Source: Aquila chrysaetos chrysaetos
Taxonomy: Eukaryota > Chordata > Aves > Accipitriformes > Accipitridae
Assembly (NCBI RefSeq): GCF_900496995.4
Contig: NC_044005.1
Location: 29,740,363 to 29,804,362, forward strand
Direction of reading: 5' to 3'
Length of the DNA: 64,000 nt
Shown: positions 24,401 through 35,217 of the stretch, in pieces
How positions within the stretch are numbered: position 1 is the first letter of the stretch
Layout of the letters: every line of letters starts with the position of its first letter
Made by a program: the position numbers and the translations under genes
Notes under the pieces: model-generated
What the model saw: only the letters and a program-made list of their open reading frames with translations
Database searches by the model: none
Told to the model about the DNA's origin: nothing

Positions 24401-26893
24401 GTTTTGTCTGTAGATCTCATCTAAATAACCATGCTGTAGATGAAAAGGTTGTGAGATACTTTGATTGCTAAATTAATATCTGTTCCTGCTAAATATTAAT
24501 ATTTCTAGTTTTGGAAAACTTTGAATTTAGCAAGCCACAAAATGTTCAGATAAAATAGGAGCAGCACAAAGCTGCTTTACTGAGGGTTTTTTGAAGGGTG
24601 AAGTAGAAGAATGGTTGTTGCAGCAGAAGTAAAATTCTCCATGTAAATCTTTTGAAAAGGGTAATATTAATGTATGTTTCCTGCAGAGATTGCACTTGAG
24701 ATACGTGCCTTGTCAGAGCAGAGGGTTATTAGGCACAAATTCTCATGCCAGATGTATTTGCCTCACCAAATGAAAATTCTCTGTACAAAGTAAATGAAAA
24801 GATACTGCTATGTGTTTTCCCTCCCAGTTATTTATTTATGTTTGTTTATTTATGAGTTACTGAAAAAAGGTGTCCAGAAGGAGCCAAATACTAATTGGTG
24901 TATTTTAATATAAAAAAGGTTTGACAGTTGAATTGATACGCCTGACAGCAAGGGCACATAATTTCATTTTTTGTCTCTCCTTTCTCCTTTCTTGAATTGG
25001 TAGGTACCGTAATCAAAGAAGAGTGCCACAGCAGCAGCACCAGACAAAACCTTCAGCTGTTCCAAACAGTGATGCTGTTTTGAATTGCCCTGCTTGCATG
25101 ACAACGTTATGCCTGGACTGCCAGAGGTAATTAGTGTAATGTCTTTTTTTAGGTCAGTAGTATTTTTAGTTTATTCAATTTGATCAATTGATTTGATCAA
25201 GCCTGTCTTGTGAGGTGGTGCTGATAAAGAGAAGGCAGGTGTATGTGAATCAGATTTAGGGGTGAATGCTAGTTTGAAAGAATGATGATCAGTTTCACCT
25301 GCAACATGGAGATGAGGAAGAACAAGGTAGAACTTTAGCATAGTGGAGAAGGTAAACTATTTTAAAAAAAAAAAAATTCATGGAGACTAAACAGGCAGTT
25401 TGGGCTGGTTTTTTTTTTTTTTTTTTTTTTTAAATATGTTGGCTTGATGTTTAGAGGCATAAAATTATTCCAGGTTGTTTTTGTGTAAAAGTGCGTTGTT
25501 TAGGGGAGGATTAAGCAAAATCAAGATAGTGTATTCTTACTTGGTTTGAGTCTTAGCAGTTGTGATTTTGAGTATAGTTGCATTTAAAAGTGCCTGGAAA
25601 GCATTTAGGTGAGAATCCATAGTGTGTTTTGGAGCTCTCCAGAATCTGACTGCACTGCAAACCTAGATAGTACTGCTAACCTGTGCTAAGGAGAGGACTC
25701 TGGAACTGGGAATAAAGCAGAAAGAAATCTTGTGAAATGAGGAATAAACTGCTTCTCATTTATTTACTTCGGGTGATTGAGGATGAAATTCCACAGCAGC
25801 CTAAAATCATCAAAGTACAGGGTGCTGTTTCTCACTCTCTTCCCTTTGCTGGCTCTGGTACTCCTTGAACCCTGTTCTATGGTTAAGTATTTCAGTTTGC
25901 TAAGCTGACGGAAAATGGTTCATTTTTATTGTCAGACTGGTCTTTTGTGGGTTTAATAAACTGAAATAGCTCAGCACAGTGTTACACAAGCAGTAAAGCC
26001 AGCAGAAGTTGAGACAGGACTTCAACAGCCACCTGTTATGTTGATTTAGGCTGCTGTAAAGCTGCAGCCTGAGGGACATTGTGTTGAATTGAATTGAACT
26101 GTAGCCCTGAATTTTGCTATGTACTCCAGTGATACAGTTGTTATACTGATGACAGCTGAAAATACATTTTATATTTTATTATAGACATGCTTTTTCAAGC
26201 GTGATGCATCAATGTTTGTTGTATATAAATAAGGAATTTCAGGCTTTCAAGACATTTTAGGCTATAAATGTCAGTAGTAGAGTCATTTGCACTCGCAACT
26301 TCATGATCTTTTGCCTATCATCAGGTATACGTAGCAGTGCATAATTCTGTAGTACCAATACTATTGTACTCCGGGGTGTTTATTTCAGCAAGAACCAGCA
26401 TGTTTTTAAAAATGCCTTAAAAACAGGACGGATGGCTACAATTCTATTTTTTAATGATTTTTGTAGTTGTGACTTTTGTTCTGTTTATAAAACTTCATAT
26501 TTATTTGGCTTTCAGCCCTTTGGCAAGGTACTTCCTATCTTAAATCCCATTTCCAGTGGTGATAACTGATTTCTTGGAAGCAGAGTTTTACCAATGGTAT
26601 GACTTGCATTTTCTCCCCTTCTCCGTAGACACGAATCTTACAAAACACAATATAGAGCAATGTTTGTGATGAACTGCATTGTTAACAAAGAGGAAATTCT
26701 GAAATACAGAAAGAAGCTGAAGAAAAGAAGTAAGAAAATGAAGCACAGCAAAGAAACTACATCTGTACAATCAGATCAAGAAGAGGAGGAAGTGTATCAT
26801 CCAGTATTATGTACTGAATGCTCAACTGAAGTGGCAGTAATGGATAAAGATGAAGTTTTTCACTTCTTCAATGTTCTAGCCAGCCACTGCTAG
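21327..26893 (+). CDS. EAPP: E2F-associated phosphoprotein, complete, 6 coding exons, 288 aa
   Basis: Joined exons are 21327-21400, 22035-22216, 23564-23662, 24019-24142, 25004-25126 and 26629-26893: 867 nt, one open frame. The start sits in GCCGCCATGAG, a good Kozak context. Recognisable EAPP segments are VEEPSDEE, DEVDVLLHGTPDQKRKLIRE, YYDDIYFDSDSEDED, NDELLYDPEED, NCPACMTTLCLDCQRHESYK and the end KDEVFHFFNVLASHC. CxxC pairs at Cys188/191, Cys196/199 and Cys262/265 suggest a metal-binding C-terminal domain (Eapp_C family). Acidic Ser-rich patches around residues 50-60 and 105-115 look like CK2-type phosphorylation sites. Known role: a nuclear phosphoprotein that binds activator E2Fs and modulates E2F-dependent transcription and cell-cycle arrest. 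The human protein is 285 aa by memory, so the length fits. Confidence 0.96.
21566..21646. repeat. Two-copy 40-bp tandem duplication in the EAPP CpG island
   Basis: The GC-rich unit with GGCAGGCCCGGGTGCTGGGC recurs exactly 40 bp later (core copies 21581-21600 and 21621-21640). It lies in EAPP intron 1, just after exon 1. The copies are essentially identical until CTCCGCGG versus CTCCGTGG, so the duplication is recent or homogenised. Confidence 0.85.
22035..22216 (+). CDS. EAPP: EAPP exon 2
   Basis: The acceptor is tttgtag ending at 22034 and the donor gtaaat begins at 22217. It encodes SSEDEVDVLLHGTPDQKRKL and IRECLTGESESSSDDEFQKE MEAELNTTMRTMEGKWKSPE T, the most conserved N-terminal block of EAPP. 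Confidence 0.95.
22217..23563 (+). other. EAPP: EAPP intron 2
   Basis: Canonical gt-ag intron of 1.3 kb. Nothing is recognised apart from a short G run near 22671. Introns 21401-22034, 23663-24018, 24143-25003 and 25127-26628 are similar; the last holds a long T run at 25409-25432 and unassigned sequence. Confidence 0.8.
23564..23662 (+). CDS. EAPP: EAPP exon 3
   Basis: The acceptor is cacacag ending at 23563 and the donor gtaaat begins at 23663. It encodes a variable Ser/Thr/Gly linker, then KYYDDIYFDSDSEDEDKI. The acidic YYDDIYFDSDSEDED string is a family signature. Confidence 0.94.
   Translation, partial: VLPQVLGRLDLPPLQNTMMTFTLILIQRMKIK
24019..24142 (+). CDS. EAPP: EAPP exon 4
   Basis: The acceptor is ctttccag ending at 24018 and the donor gtaaga begins at 24143. 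It encodes a basic stretch (VRKNRKHQQRR), then ILSNDELLYDPEEDSRDQEW VDSQRRG, matching the NDELLYDP and WVDAQRRG blocks of EAPP. Confidence 0.94.
25004..25126 (+). CDS. EAPP: EAPP exon 5, first CxxC pairs
   Basis: The acceptor is attggtag ending at 25003 and the donor gtaatt begins at 25127. It encodes a Gln-rich linker, then PNSDAVLNCPACMTTLCLDC QR. Four cysteines in two CxxC pairs suggest a zinc site. Confidence 0.95.
26629..26893 (+). CDS. EAPP: EAPP exon 6 (terminal)
   Basis: The acceptor is cttctccgtag ending at 26628. It encodes HESYKTQYRAMFVMNCIVNK, a lysine-rich segment, an acidic patch, YHPVLCTECSTEVAVMDKDE and VFHFFNVLASHC, then TAG at 26891-26893. The last residue is Cys where I recall Ser in human. 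Confidence 0.96.
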
Positions 26894-27240
26894 TGTGCAA
26901 AAGCAGGGGAAAAAAAAATCCTGTACTGTTTAAGACTGTGTGAAGTATCAGAAATGCAGGCATGTTAGCCTTTTTAAAATACGGTCTTTTAAATGTACAT
27001 TTTCGTCAGAGAACTTTATAATGGTTGGATTTTTGCGAAGTTTATGAAAGGAATACATTTAACTGCCTGTATATGAGAGCAATATTCTTTCACACTGTCA
27101 GGTGTTTGCATCATTGAGGATTTAAAATTTTGTAAATATAATGTAAGATCTGGGTATTATGATCATTCCCTGTATATATACTATCCATTATCTCAATATG
27201 TATTAGAACTGCTGCTTAGAATAAATACTGTATAGTAACT
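26894..27240 (+). other. EAPP: EAPP 3' UTR with AATAAA
   Basis: Short AT-rich 3' UTR. AATAAA at 27220-27225 is followed by TA/GT-rich sequence, the expected place for cleavage around 27240. No earlier canonical hexamer was seen. Confidence 0.7.
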
Positions 27241-29600
27241 AGTTCTCCGTAGCTGCATTGGTCATTTCTATGGCACGTGGTAAACAACTCTGAGTCGGGA
27301 TGTTGGGCTGCTTTGGGCTGGTATTGTTGGTAGATTTGCACACAGGTGGGTTTGATAAACAAGGAATTGTCATTATATTTGGATTTTTGGCCCATTAAGA
27401 TCTCAAAAATGGAAACTTTTATTTATACAGAGTGGAAGATTAGCTTATATCAAGTTTGCTGGCATGGATCATTCTGGCCTGGATCATTTAAATCAACATA
27501 TTAATGCTTAGTAATACAGTTAAGAGTTTTAAATGTAAATATGTATATGAGGAAGATACTAGACTTTTTTTTCTGTTGTCCTTTTTCGTTAGGATGACAC
27601 ATTTCAAGAAGAAATCTATGGTCAGATCTATGACCATAGAGCTAGTTTGTATGTTTTTTCTGTTTCTTTAGTACGTTTACAGCTTCTTTATGGAAGCTTA
27701 AAGAGCTTCTGCCACTTGATATTTAGACTTCTTGCTTAGTCTATGAAGCCACTGCAATATTAACAATGGATCCTTGCCTCTCTTCCTCCAGGTGTGCTCC
27801 CAAGAGGTGAACTCTTGTTTTTTTAGTAAGTAATGTCTCCTCTTTATAGCCTGATATTTTTTTAATACTTCACTTTGAACAAGGGTCTGTCTGAAAAAAA
27901 TCTCACCTTTATGATTTTTCTTTTAATAGTACTAGGAATAATTTGTATGTGCTTTGAGGAATTGTCAGAAATATTTGAACTCAGGAGGTAGGAACCTGAA
28001 TCTTTTGTGCCTTAGATTAAAATAAAACCTTGTGATTCTTTCATTGCCTTTTGTAGTCCCTGGTGCTGTATTTTACTAATCTACACACACTCATTCTACA
28101 CAGTGTTACACGAGATTAGGAAGAAAAAAATACGTTGGTTCTTCTGTCAGGATTACATGAGGAAGACATCGACTTACTATTTTCAAGTCAGCAGAAACTT
28201 AACCTCTGCTTGATGGAGTAGAGAACTTTTGAGGCAGCTGCTGAACATTTGGTTGGCTAGTGTGGTATACCTTCCTCTGCATGTGCAATCTACGAACAAA
28301 ATTGAGCCATACGTGTTTTGAGGCTTGGGATCTGCCTGAGATAAGATCTTGATCTCGTCTTTGCAACCTACAGTCAGACTGGTTAGTGGAGTGTCTGACT
28401 TGCGCATTGACAGCTATGGGATCATCTAAAGTAGGATAAATAGTTACTGCGTGCCATAAGCCAGGAGGTGTATATGAAAAATTCTGAATGTATGAAGAAC
28501 TGTTTCTTAGAAGTGTGGAAGAGCAGATGTGATAGAGTATATATAGTCTGTGCTGCAGGGCATGCGGGCCTCGATGTAGCTGTCTTCGCATTCCAGGTGA
28601 AGCAGAAAGGCTGTGTGTAGTGCCAGGTTAAGGGTCTTTGCACTGAGCTACTGGGAGCATGAGCATGTGGGAATGTAGTTCAAGGGCTCAAGTGTCGATG
28701 CAGGTGGTAGCAGGAGGAACAATAGGTGATGGCAGTCCCTAAGCAGGGGTAGAATGGAGCTGGTGAAGGAGGGGAAACTCTACACAGAGGAATATTGACA
28801 ATTTTTCTTAAGGGGCTTACTAGCAAAAAAACTGTCTTATGAGTATGCACCATACTGAAAAGTTGTAAGGGGCCTGGGCACCACCTGGTGGGTTAGGGCA
28901 GATGTAGCAGGAGATTTTGAAGCTGGCATGCCTCTTGACTACCCTTCCTCTCATATTGAGTAGTTTCTTGCTGCTGCTTCTTGCTTGTCACTTGAATTGC
29001 AGAGCTTCTTGTTAGGAAGCGTAGGAGCAGGTGGGACTGGGACACGTTTGCCCCATATTGATAATGTTCTTGCAGCTTTGAATGGGAGTAATGCCTTTAG
29101 TTGTGCTGAATACCCTACTTGTCCTTGAACTTTGTACGTGTTTATATAGAAAGGAGGCTTTCATGATTACCACCACTTTTTCAAGCAGCAACACCAACAC
29201 AAGACTCGGCCAGCAGCAATTGCAACACGCAGTAGTAGTCTCGGATAGGGACAACAGCTCCTGTAGCCAGTTGTGTGGGGTTATTAATTGTGTGAATGCT
29301 CTCATTTCCTCTTGTGCTGAAATAAATCTGCATAAAGTGTGTCTAAATGTCTTCTGGTTGAATTAAATCCCTTTTCAGATTCTGCCACACAAACCAGTGC
29401 AGTCTAGAGTTGTCTCTGCCAGCTGGTTTTCTTTTTCAGTTATCTCCTGGTACTGTAGCTGCATTTTGCATCTGTGTAAATAATTCATACGTGCATCCTC
29501 CTGTGACTGTTTCCTCATTTTTCATTGTAGTAATAGCACAGGTGAAGGTAAGGGCAAGGTGCCTTCAAGAACAGAATCACACCGCTCAGTGACATAATTG
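27241..29600. other. EAPP-SPTSSA intergenic spacer
   Basis: AT-rich with a perfect 10-bp inverted repeat at 27615-27640. The 28180-28760 part is more mixed in composition and holds overlapping minus-strand open frames (28199-28591, 28422-28643) with no recognisable domain. No gene is supported. Confidence 0.6.
27615..27640. repeat. Perfect 10-bp inverted repeat with 6-nt spacer
   Basis: TCTATGGTCA (27615-27624), spacer GATCTA, TGACCATAGA (27631-27640). The arms are exact reverse complements. They contain GGTCA/TGACC, a nuclear-receptor half-site core in inverted arrangement. The function is unknown. Confidence 0.85.
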
Positions 29601-30180
29601 CAAATTGATTTACTAAGCAGGGTGAGTATAGGGGGGTTCATACCAGTTTCTAATCTATGGTGCGCACACTTGGCGTGCGAGGTCCTGGCTGGTGGCCTGG
29701 TGCCTAGTGGTTGCACCTCACTCTCCGCTTAGCCATGGTGCCCGATTATTGCGTGCGTCGCCTTCCAGCGGGCTTTCAACTAGCGCCTTCTAAACTAGGT
29801 TGCCAGTATAAGCTGCCAACAGCCTTTCTAATCGCACAGTCCCAGGCCAGTCCCTGGGAATTTCTCCTTATCTCGGGCCAAATAGCCGTCAGGGCTGAGG
29901 TGTCCCACACCCTCTGGTTTCTGGCCCCAAGCGCCTTAGGGAAGTACAAGGTTGGCAACAGTTACAGTAAACAGTTGATCTATTGCCTTTTTATTTTTCC
30001 CATTCATACGGGATTAATCTAGTCAGAGCTGGCCCACGTTACGGTCTCGTTTATCCGAGCCATGTTTCTGGGTGGGCTTTACCCTCCAACAACTGACGAC
30101 GCTGGAGACTCCTGCAGAGTGTTTTTAACACGCTTCCCGTGGGCCCTGCCAAGCAGAGTCTTCGGGTCTTCCGTAATTAC
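29560..30180. mobile_element. Possible degenerate solo LTR or CpG shore upstream of SPTSSA
   Basis: From about 29640 the sequence becomes unusually CpG-rich for an intergenic spacer and merges into the SPTSSA CpG island. Its texture (TTTACTAAGCAGGGTGAGTA near 29610, CpG-rich short motifs, CCCAGGCCAGTCCCTGGGAA near 29840) recalls avian endogenous-retrovirus LTRs. I could not find matching termini or a target duplication. An ordinary CpG shore is an equal alternative. Confidence 0.3.
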
Positions 30181-30199
30181 CAGAGTATCAATTCAGATG

Positions 30200-31180
30200 A
30201 AACAGGATGAGAGACAACGGGCTGCAGCACCACCTCCCAGGTGTGACTCGGGCCGGCAGTTCGCTCCAGGTTCACGGGCAGCCACGCCATTTACTCCGCT
30301 CGGCCACAGGCTGGCACGCCCCGCTGGGTTTTACCGTTCTGCAGGGTACGTCGGCATCGGCCCGCTGGCGTGCGCCTCCGCCGTGCCCTGCTCGTCCGGC
30401 GCCGGGCGGAGGCTGGCCGCGGGCAGGCCGCCGAGCGCCGCCGGCTGCCGGCCCGCGGGCCTCAGCGCCGCCATTTCGGGCGGCAGCGCCCGCCCAGCCG
30501 CGGGGCGGAGCCGGCCCGGGCCCGGCCCGTCGGCGCCGGCGGGAGGGCGGGCCCCGGTCTGCCGCCGCCCCGCCGTCTCCGCTCGGCCTGGGCCCGGCGC
30601 AGGGCCGCTGGCGGGCGGGGAGAGCGCGGGGCGCGCCATGGCGCTGGGCTCGGCCTGGAAGCGGATGTCGTGGCTGTACTACCAGTACCTGCTGGTCACC
30701 GCGCTCTACATGCTGGAGCCCTGGGAGCGCACCGTCTTCAGTATCCTTGTGCCCGCGGGGCCTGCCGGGGCGGGCGCGGGCGTGCGCGGCGTTGGGGGGG
30801 CCGGGGGGCTGCCCTCCCCCTGCCGCGTCGTGCTCGGCGGCGGCTCCGGGGCCGCCGGGCGGGTGTGGCGGCCCCGCCGGCCGTCCCGCCGCCGCCTGCC
30901 CGGTGGGTGCGGTGCCGGGGAAGCGCCCGGGCCGTCCGTGGCCGTGCTGAGGGCGGGCGGCCGCCGGTGAGGTTTTCGGGGGAGGGGGCGCGGTTGTGTG
31001 AGGGCCGGGGGGCGGGCGGGGGGAGAGCCGGGCCGGGCCGGGCCGGGGGAAAGCTGGCCTGGGGCGCCGAGCGCGGCCGGTGCCGGTGGCGGGCAGGGGA
31101 GCGGCAGCCTCCGCCCGGGGCCGGGGCTTGTCCCCTCCTCGCAGGCAGGGGCTTAAAGCTCCTCACCTTCACCAGCTAAC
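30200..31180 (+). promoter_or_regulatory. SPTSSA: CpG-island promoter of SPTSSA
   Basis: About 1 kb of very GC-rich, CpG-dense DNA spans the first exon (ATG at 30638) and the start of intron 1. No TATA box is seen. GCCGCCATTTCGGG at 30467-30480 fits a YY1-type element about 160 bp upstream of the ATG. G-run clusters near 31000-31050 are G-quadruplex candidates. Long open frames on both strands here reflect base composition. Confidence 0.85.
30638..30740 (+). CDS. SPTSSA: SPTSSA exon 1 (coding part)
   Basis: Encodes residues 1-34 and the first base of Asn35, in the CpG island. The start context is GCGCGCCATGG, a strong Kozak. The donor TTCA|GTATCC is weak: GT is present but the +3 to +6 positions fit the consensus poorly. 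Phase and family identity still require this border. Confidence 0.93.
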
Positions 31181-34086
31181 GTGCTGCCCAAGTTGGGGAA
31201 TAATCCTCGTGCTGGTGTTCCGCGTCCTGTCCCTGGGCGTCTAGCAGTCTAGCCCGTTTCTCCTCGGGCACGAGTTTGTATCTTGAAGTTATTTCTCCCT
31301 TAATTTTTTTTCTGTGGAGTTCTGGTAGTTCTTTCTCCTGTCTTTTGCCCTGAAATCTCAAGCCTTCTGTTAAGCACAGGTGTCTTTCATGAATTCTTTT
31401 GGTTTTTTTCCTAGTGGAAAGTAAATGTGCACGCTGCAAAACCTTGCAAGCTTACGTTTGTGTGGTGCTTTGTCACATGATTTTTATTAGATGAGTATTT
31501 AATCCTCGAGCTGGTAAGTTTGCTTGGCTCTTTTGGAGTGGAAGAACTTGATAGATGCTTATGTGAAGGCATCTGCATAAAGACTAGGTTTGTTTCTTTA
31601 CCCAACCCTTTCATACAGGTGGTATATTCTCTCAGCTGTTGTTATGGCATCACAAGTATTTTTCTCTTAAGTGTGCCTGTTTTGATTTTCACTTAAAATG
31701 ATGTCTCATATGAATGACTCTGAGCCATGTCCAATTAATGTTGAGAGGCAAAGAGGGAAATTAACCAAAACGTTAACACAAAGAGAAGGGTGTAAGTAGT
31801 AGTGGGAAGCTGCTTTTACTGAGATACTGCTCAATTTTTTAAAGGAACTCACGTTTGTTATATAAAAGTGGTTGCCCAAGTTACAGCTGTGCCATCAGAC
31901 CTTTTTTTCCTGTGTAAAGTCAGTAGAAGTGGAGATAACTTACTATTTCTCTTTTTTAGTATTTAGAGACTTACTGTGCGCAATTGTTTAGGCAGGGGTT
32001 CTTGCCTTCACAACATTGTGTTCCTTGCTAACATACCTTCCTCTTTTTATGCCATGTCTGTGTCACTAAGGAAACTTCATCTTTGCTTTCCCTGCAATTA
32101 TATTAGTCACGAGTATTTTTTTTATTTTGTGTTAACCATGCAGCTTTTTAACTTGTGCAAAATATTTAAGTAAATGAAAGTGTGTGTGCGTGTGTTTATT
32201 TTCATAAAATGCTCATATTGCAGTGAAGTAATTGCCGCTTAACTTACAAATGTAATGAGTAGCACAAGTATTGCTTGCGATCTCAGGTCAGCAAAACTGT
32301 TTTTTGTCCTCAGCCTGGATGCTTTCGTTGTAGGTGGGCCAGTTCTTCCAGGCGCTGTACAGATGCGGTGCAGATGCAGTGGCCTTGGGAGCTAACGGTG
32401 TGTGGCTTTGCTGCGTGTCTCGCTGCTGCTTGTGCTCCAGAATCAAAAGTGAGCACTGATACGGAAATGTGGATTTATGAGTTGACCTTCATTTTATTAT
32501 CTCCCGCTGTATAATCTTCTGGGACTAAAAATACACCAAGCAGCTAGTATGCTCTAATAAGCACAACTAATATCTCTGCTCTGCCACAGGGAAGTCGGTC
32601 ATGGAGCATTTGATACATGCGTGCTGGGGTGACTTGATTTCTTGAAGACACAGAGCATGTGCAGCTCCTCTGGTTTCGCCTGTGGAAACCGAGTACTGCT
32701 GTCCAGTGTTATCATGCTTGTTAATCTCCAGTGCTTTTTATAGTGTTGCTGTCTAAGTTTACTCAATCTCTGCAGGTAGTTGGATGAAATCAACAAATTA
32801 TTATTAATTTTGACTACTTTTGAATTTACCTTAAACTTTGAATGGCGTAATCTTTCAGTAATCTGATGCCATAATTTCTGTAGCTAAAGCTTCAAGAACC
32901 CTAGAGCTTGACAAAGGTCCAGTTGTACGTATACATTATAACCTATTGTCTTGCTTCTCTATATAAGTTTTACAAAAGGTCCCCGTTAGGAGTTCAGCTA
33001 ATGAAGTTGGTCATCTTAAGAGTGTTTAGCAGATAGCTTCACGTGAAGTTTGTTTTGCAGTGTGTTCTGCTCTAGTAAAGTACTAATGAGTGTCTGTTTA
33101 TTTAAGTACACAACTTGACTCAGAGCTGTGCTGATCCTCTGAGGCTTTGTGAGTGAGAGAGTTAGAAAGGTGCATGTCATGATGTTACTCATGCTTTTCA
33201 CTCCCCCAGCGGTTTCTTTTCCTAAGTACCGCCAAACAACACATAAATTGAGCTGCTTGCCCATGAAGAAGGATCTGAGTGTGACATGCTGATGGAGAAA
33301 TGAACCAAATATTGTAGTGACTTAAAGCATAGAAGACAGGCACTGGCAGCTGGAAATGGATCGGAGATTTCCTGACTTTATTACGTTAACGGTACAACTT
33401 TCACACCAGTTGTGTTTTGCACATCATAAATTAAATCTATTAGGTCATGCTATTCCAAGAAGTTGAGGTCAGCATCTAATGCTGTCTGCTTATGAATGAA
33501 TAGGTCATCCACAAATAAGAACTCTTATTCAGTACAGCTACTCATTGTGGGTTTGTTTTGTTTTGGGTTTTTTTTTTTTATGATGGTTGACTTTTTCCTG
33601 CTTGGCTGAATGGGGCTGGCTTCTGCAAGACTTGCTTAACACCGAGGAAGATGCATGTAAAAACTTGTATATTCTCAGTGCCGGTTTTCTGTTCCTCCTT
33701 CACCCTTCCCACACTTTGGCCTGTCCTCTTGTGTCCGTGACGAGGCAATGGATAAGTTGCAAGGCATCCTTCCGTAATTCAGCTAATTGCTCCTACCAGT
33801 GTTCTGGTTTTCAGTGTTCAGTTGGTTCTTCCTGCGGCTGTGAATTGCTGAATACAGTTGACCCCATCGGATTTAAAATTGTAATGTTGTAAGACAGTTA
33901 CCAGGAAAGTTTTAATGCTATAGTTACGTGATGTCTAATGCACTTTCTATTTCAAATGCTTTTTTCCTCAACTGTAATTCAGATTCCATGCTAGTTTCCA
34001 TTGTTGGAATGGCACTGTACACAGGCTATGTGTTCATGCCTCAGCACATCATGGCAATATTGCACTACTTTGAAATTGTGCAGTGA
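30638..34086 (+). CDS. SPTSSA: Serine palmitoyltransferase small subunit A, complete, 2 exons, 68 aa
   Basis: Exons 30638-30740 and 33983-34086 join at a split Asn codon (A|AT) to give 68 residues. They start MALGSAWKRMSW and contain YYQYLLVTALYMLEPWERTV, SMLVSIVGMALYTGYVFMPQ and HIMAILHYFEIVQ. This is the ssSPTa family, near-identical to the human protein (71 aa by memory) except for a shorter, divergent N-terminus. The start aligns with the second Met of human; no upstream in-frame ATG is present. Met25 here equals human Met28, the residue that distinguishes ssSPTa (C16-CoA preference) from ssSPTb (Val). Known role: a small ER membrane subunit that activates the SPTLC1/SPTLC2 enzyme, the first step of sphingolipid synthesis. 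Hydrophobic stretches lie at about residues 12-27 and 37-53. Confidence 0.96.
30741..33982 (+). other. SPTSSA: SPTSSA intron 1 (3.2 kb)
   Basis: It starts in the CpG island, with G-rich tracts to about 31180, then turns AT-rich. No exon, RNA gene or repeat family is recognised. There is a short GT-rich tract at 32181-32196. Confidence 0.85.
33983..34086 (+). CDS. SPTSSA: SPTSSA exon 2 (terminal coding exon)
   Basis: The acceptor is tgtaattcag ending at 33982. It encodes (N)SMLVSIVGMALYTGYVFM and PQHIMAILHYFEIVQ, then TGA at 34084-34086. This part is practically invariant in the family. Confidence 0.96.
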
Positions 34087-35217
34087 TGAAGAACGTATTT
34101 TCAAGAAGGAATCGGGCTCTGAAATCTGGTCTACAAAGAAGAATGAACCTCTTAGTTTTAACAAGACTTCTACTGATGTCAGAAGGACACAATTATGACT
34201 CTGAAGACTAGGAAATGAGATATGTAGAGCAGGGACGTGAGATGTCCCCTATGTTGTGTTCATTCCTTTTAATTTTACAAGATATGCCCTTGTATAGTAG
34301 TTTTGTCTACTTTAACATTGTGATTGTACTTTGATATCAGTATTTTCTTAACTTTGTGACAGTTTCAATATTGCACTGTGAAAGCTTTTCTTAATTGTAA
34401 TTTTGAGTAAATCTTAATTGCCTTCTATTTTTAATCGGAAATTCATCTTATTAAACGGGGCTTAAAGCTTTTGCTATTGTATGGTATGTATTTGCCTGGA
34501 TATTTCTATTAATGCGTTTTGTAAGAAAATACATCTAGATTCATATTAGAGACATGGATATATTCGTCTAATGCTATTTACAAAAGTTAGTTTGTATGAC
34601 TGAACTCAGGTGTACTGTTTGCTGTCCAAACTTTGTTCAACAGTATATTTGTGTGTATCACCTAGATTTGGAATTAGCAATTACTTCAAGTTTCTGTATT
34701 CCACCTGTTGGGGTGTTGAGGCAGAGTGAAGACTACATTCGTTATGTTAGGAGTAGTGCTGTGGTTCTGGGCTTTATCTAGTGGGGGGAAAAAAAGACTT
34801 TTCTTTACTGACATAGGCCCACATAAGGCTTTGGGTTAGCACTTTAAATCAACCCTGTTTTTCTAGCTACTAATTCAATTGTACTTTTACAGGATGCTTT
34901 ATTATGTTCCAGTGATTATGGTTTCTGCTAATTTTCACTCAACAGTGTAACTATGCCTAGGTTTTAAAGGGGTTTTCTATTGCTGCTAGTGTTCCAAACA
35001 TGTTCTTGCTACAAATGACCAAAACATAGGGGGTTTAAATGGACTTGAGTTACAACTACAGCAATAAGTAGCTGAATACTTGGCTGAAGTCCTGTCTTTT
35101 TTTTTTTTTTTTTTTAATAGGGATTTTTTTCAGTTTTGTATTCTGAAATGTAAGATGGTGACAACTTAACTTTCCTAAGTGGAAGATTTTTTTTGTTGTT
35201 GTTGTTTAAAAAATAAA
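34087..35217 (+). other. SPTSSA: SPTSSA 3' UTR, end uncertain
   Basis: AT-rich sequence after the stop. ATTAAA at 34450-34455 is the first plausible poly(A) signal and a canonical AATAAA lies at 35212-35217. The mammalian gene has a long 3' UTR, so the distal site is credible. Usage cannot be decided from sequence. Confidence 0.4.

Noticed and set aside
28199..28643. Overlapping minus-strand frames (130 and 73 codons) between EAPP and SPTSSA
   Set aside because: No recognisable motif or splice structure. Not enough to call a gene.
30062..31179. Plus-strand 302-, 247- and 269-codon frames and minus-strand frames in the SPTSSA CpG island
   Set aside because: Low-complexity Pro/Ala/Arg/Gly translations from GC-rich promoter DNA. 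Only the short SPTSSA exon 1 frame has family support.
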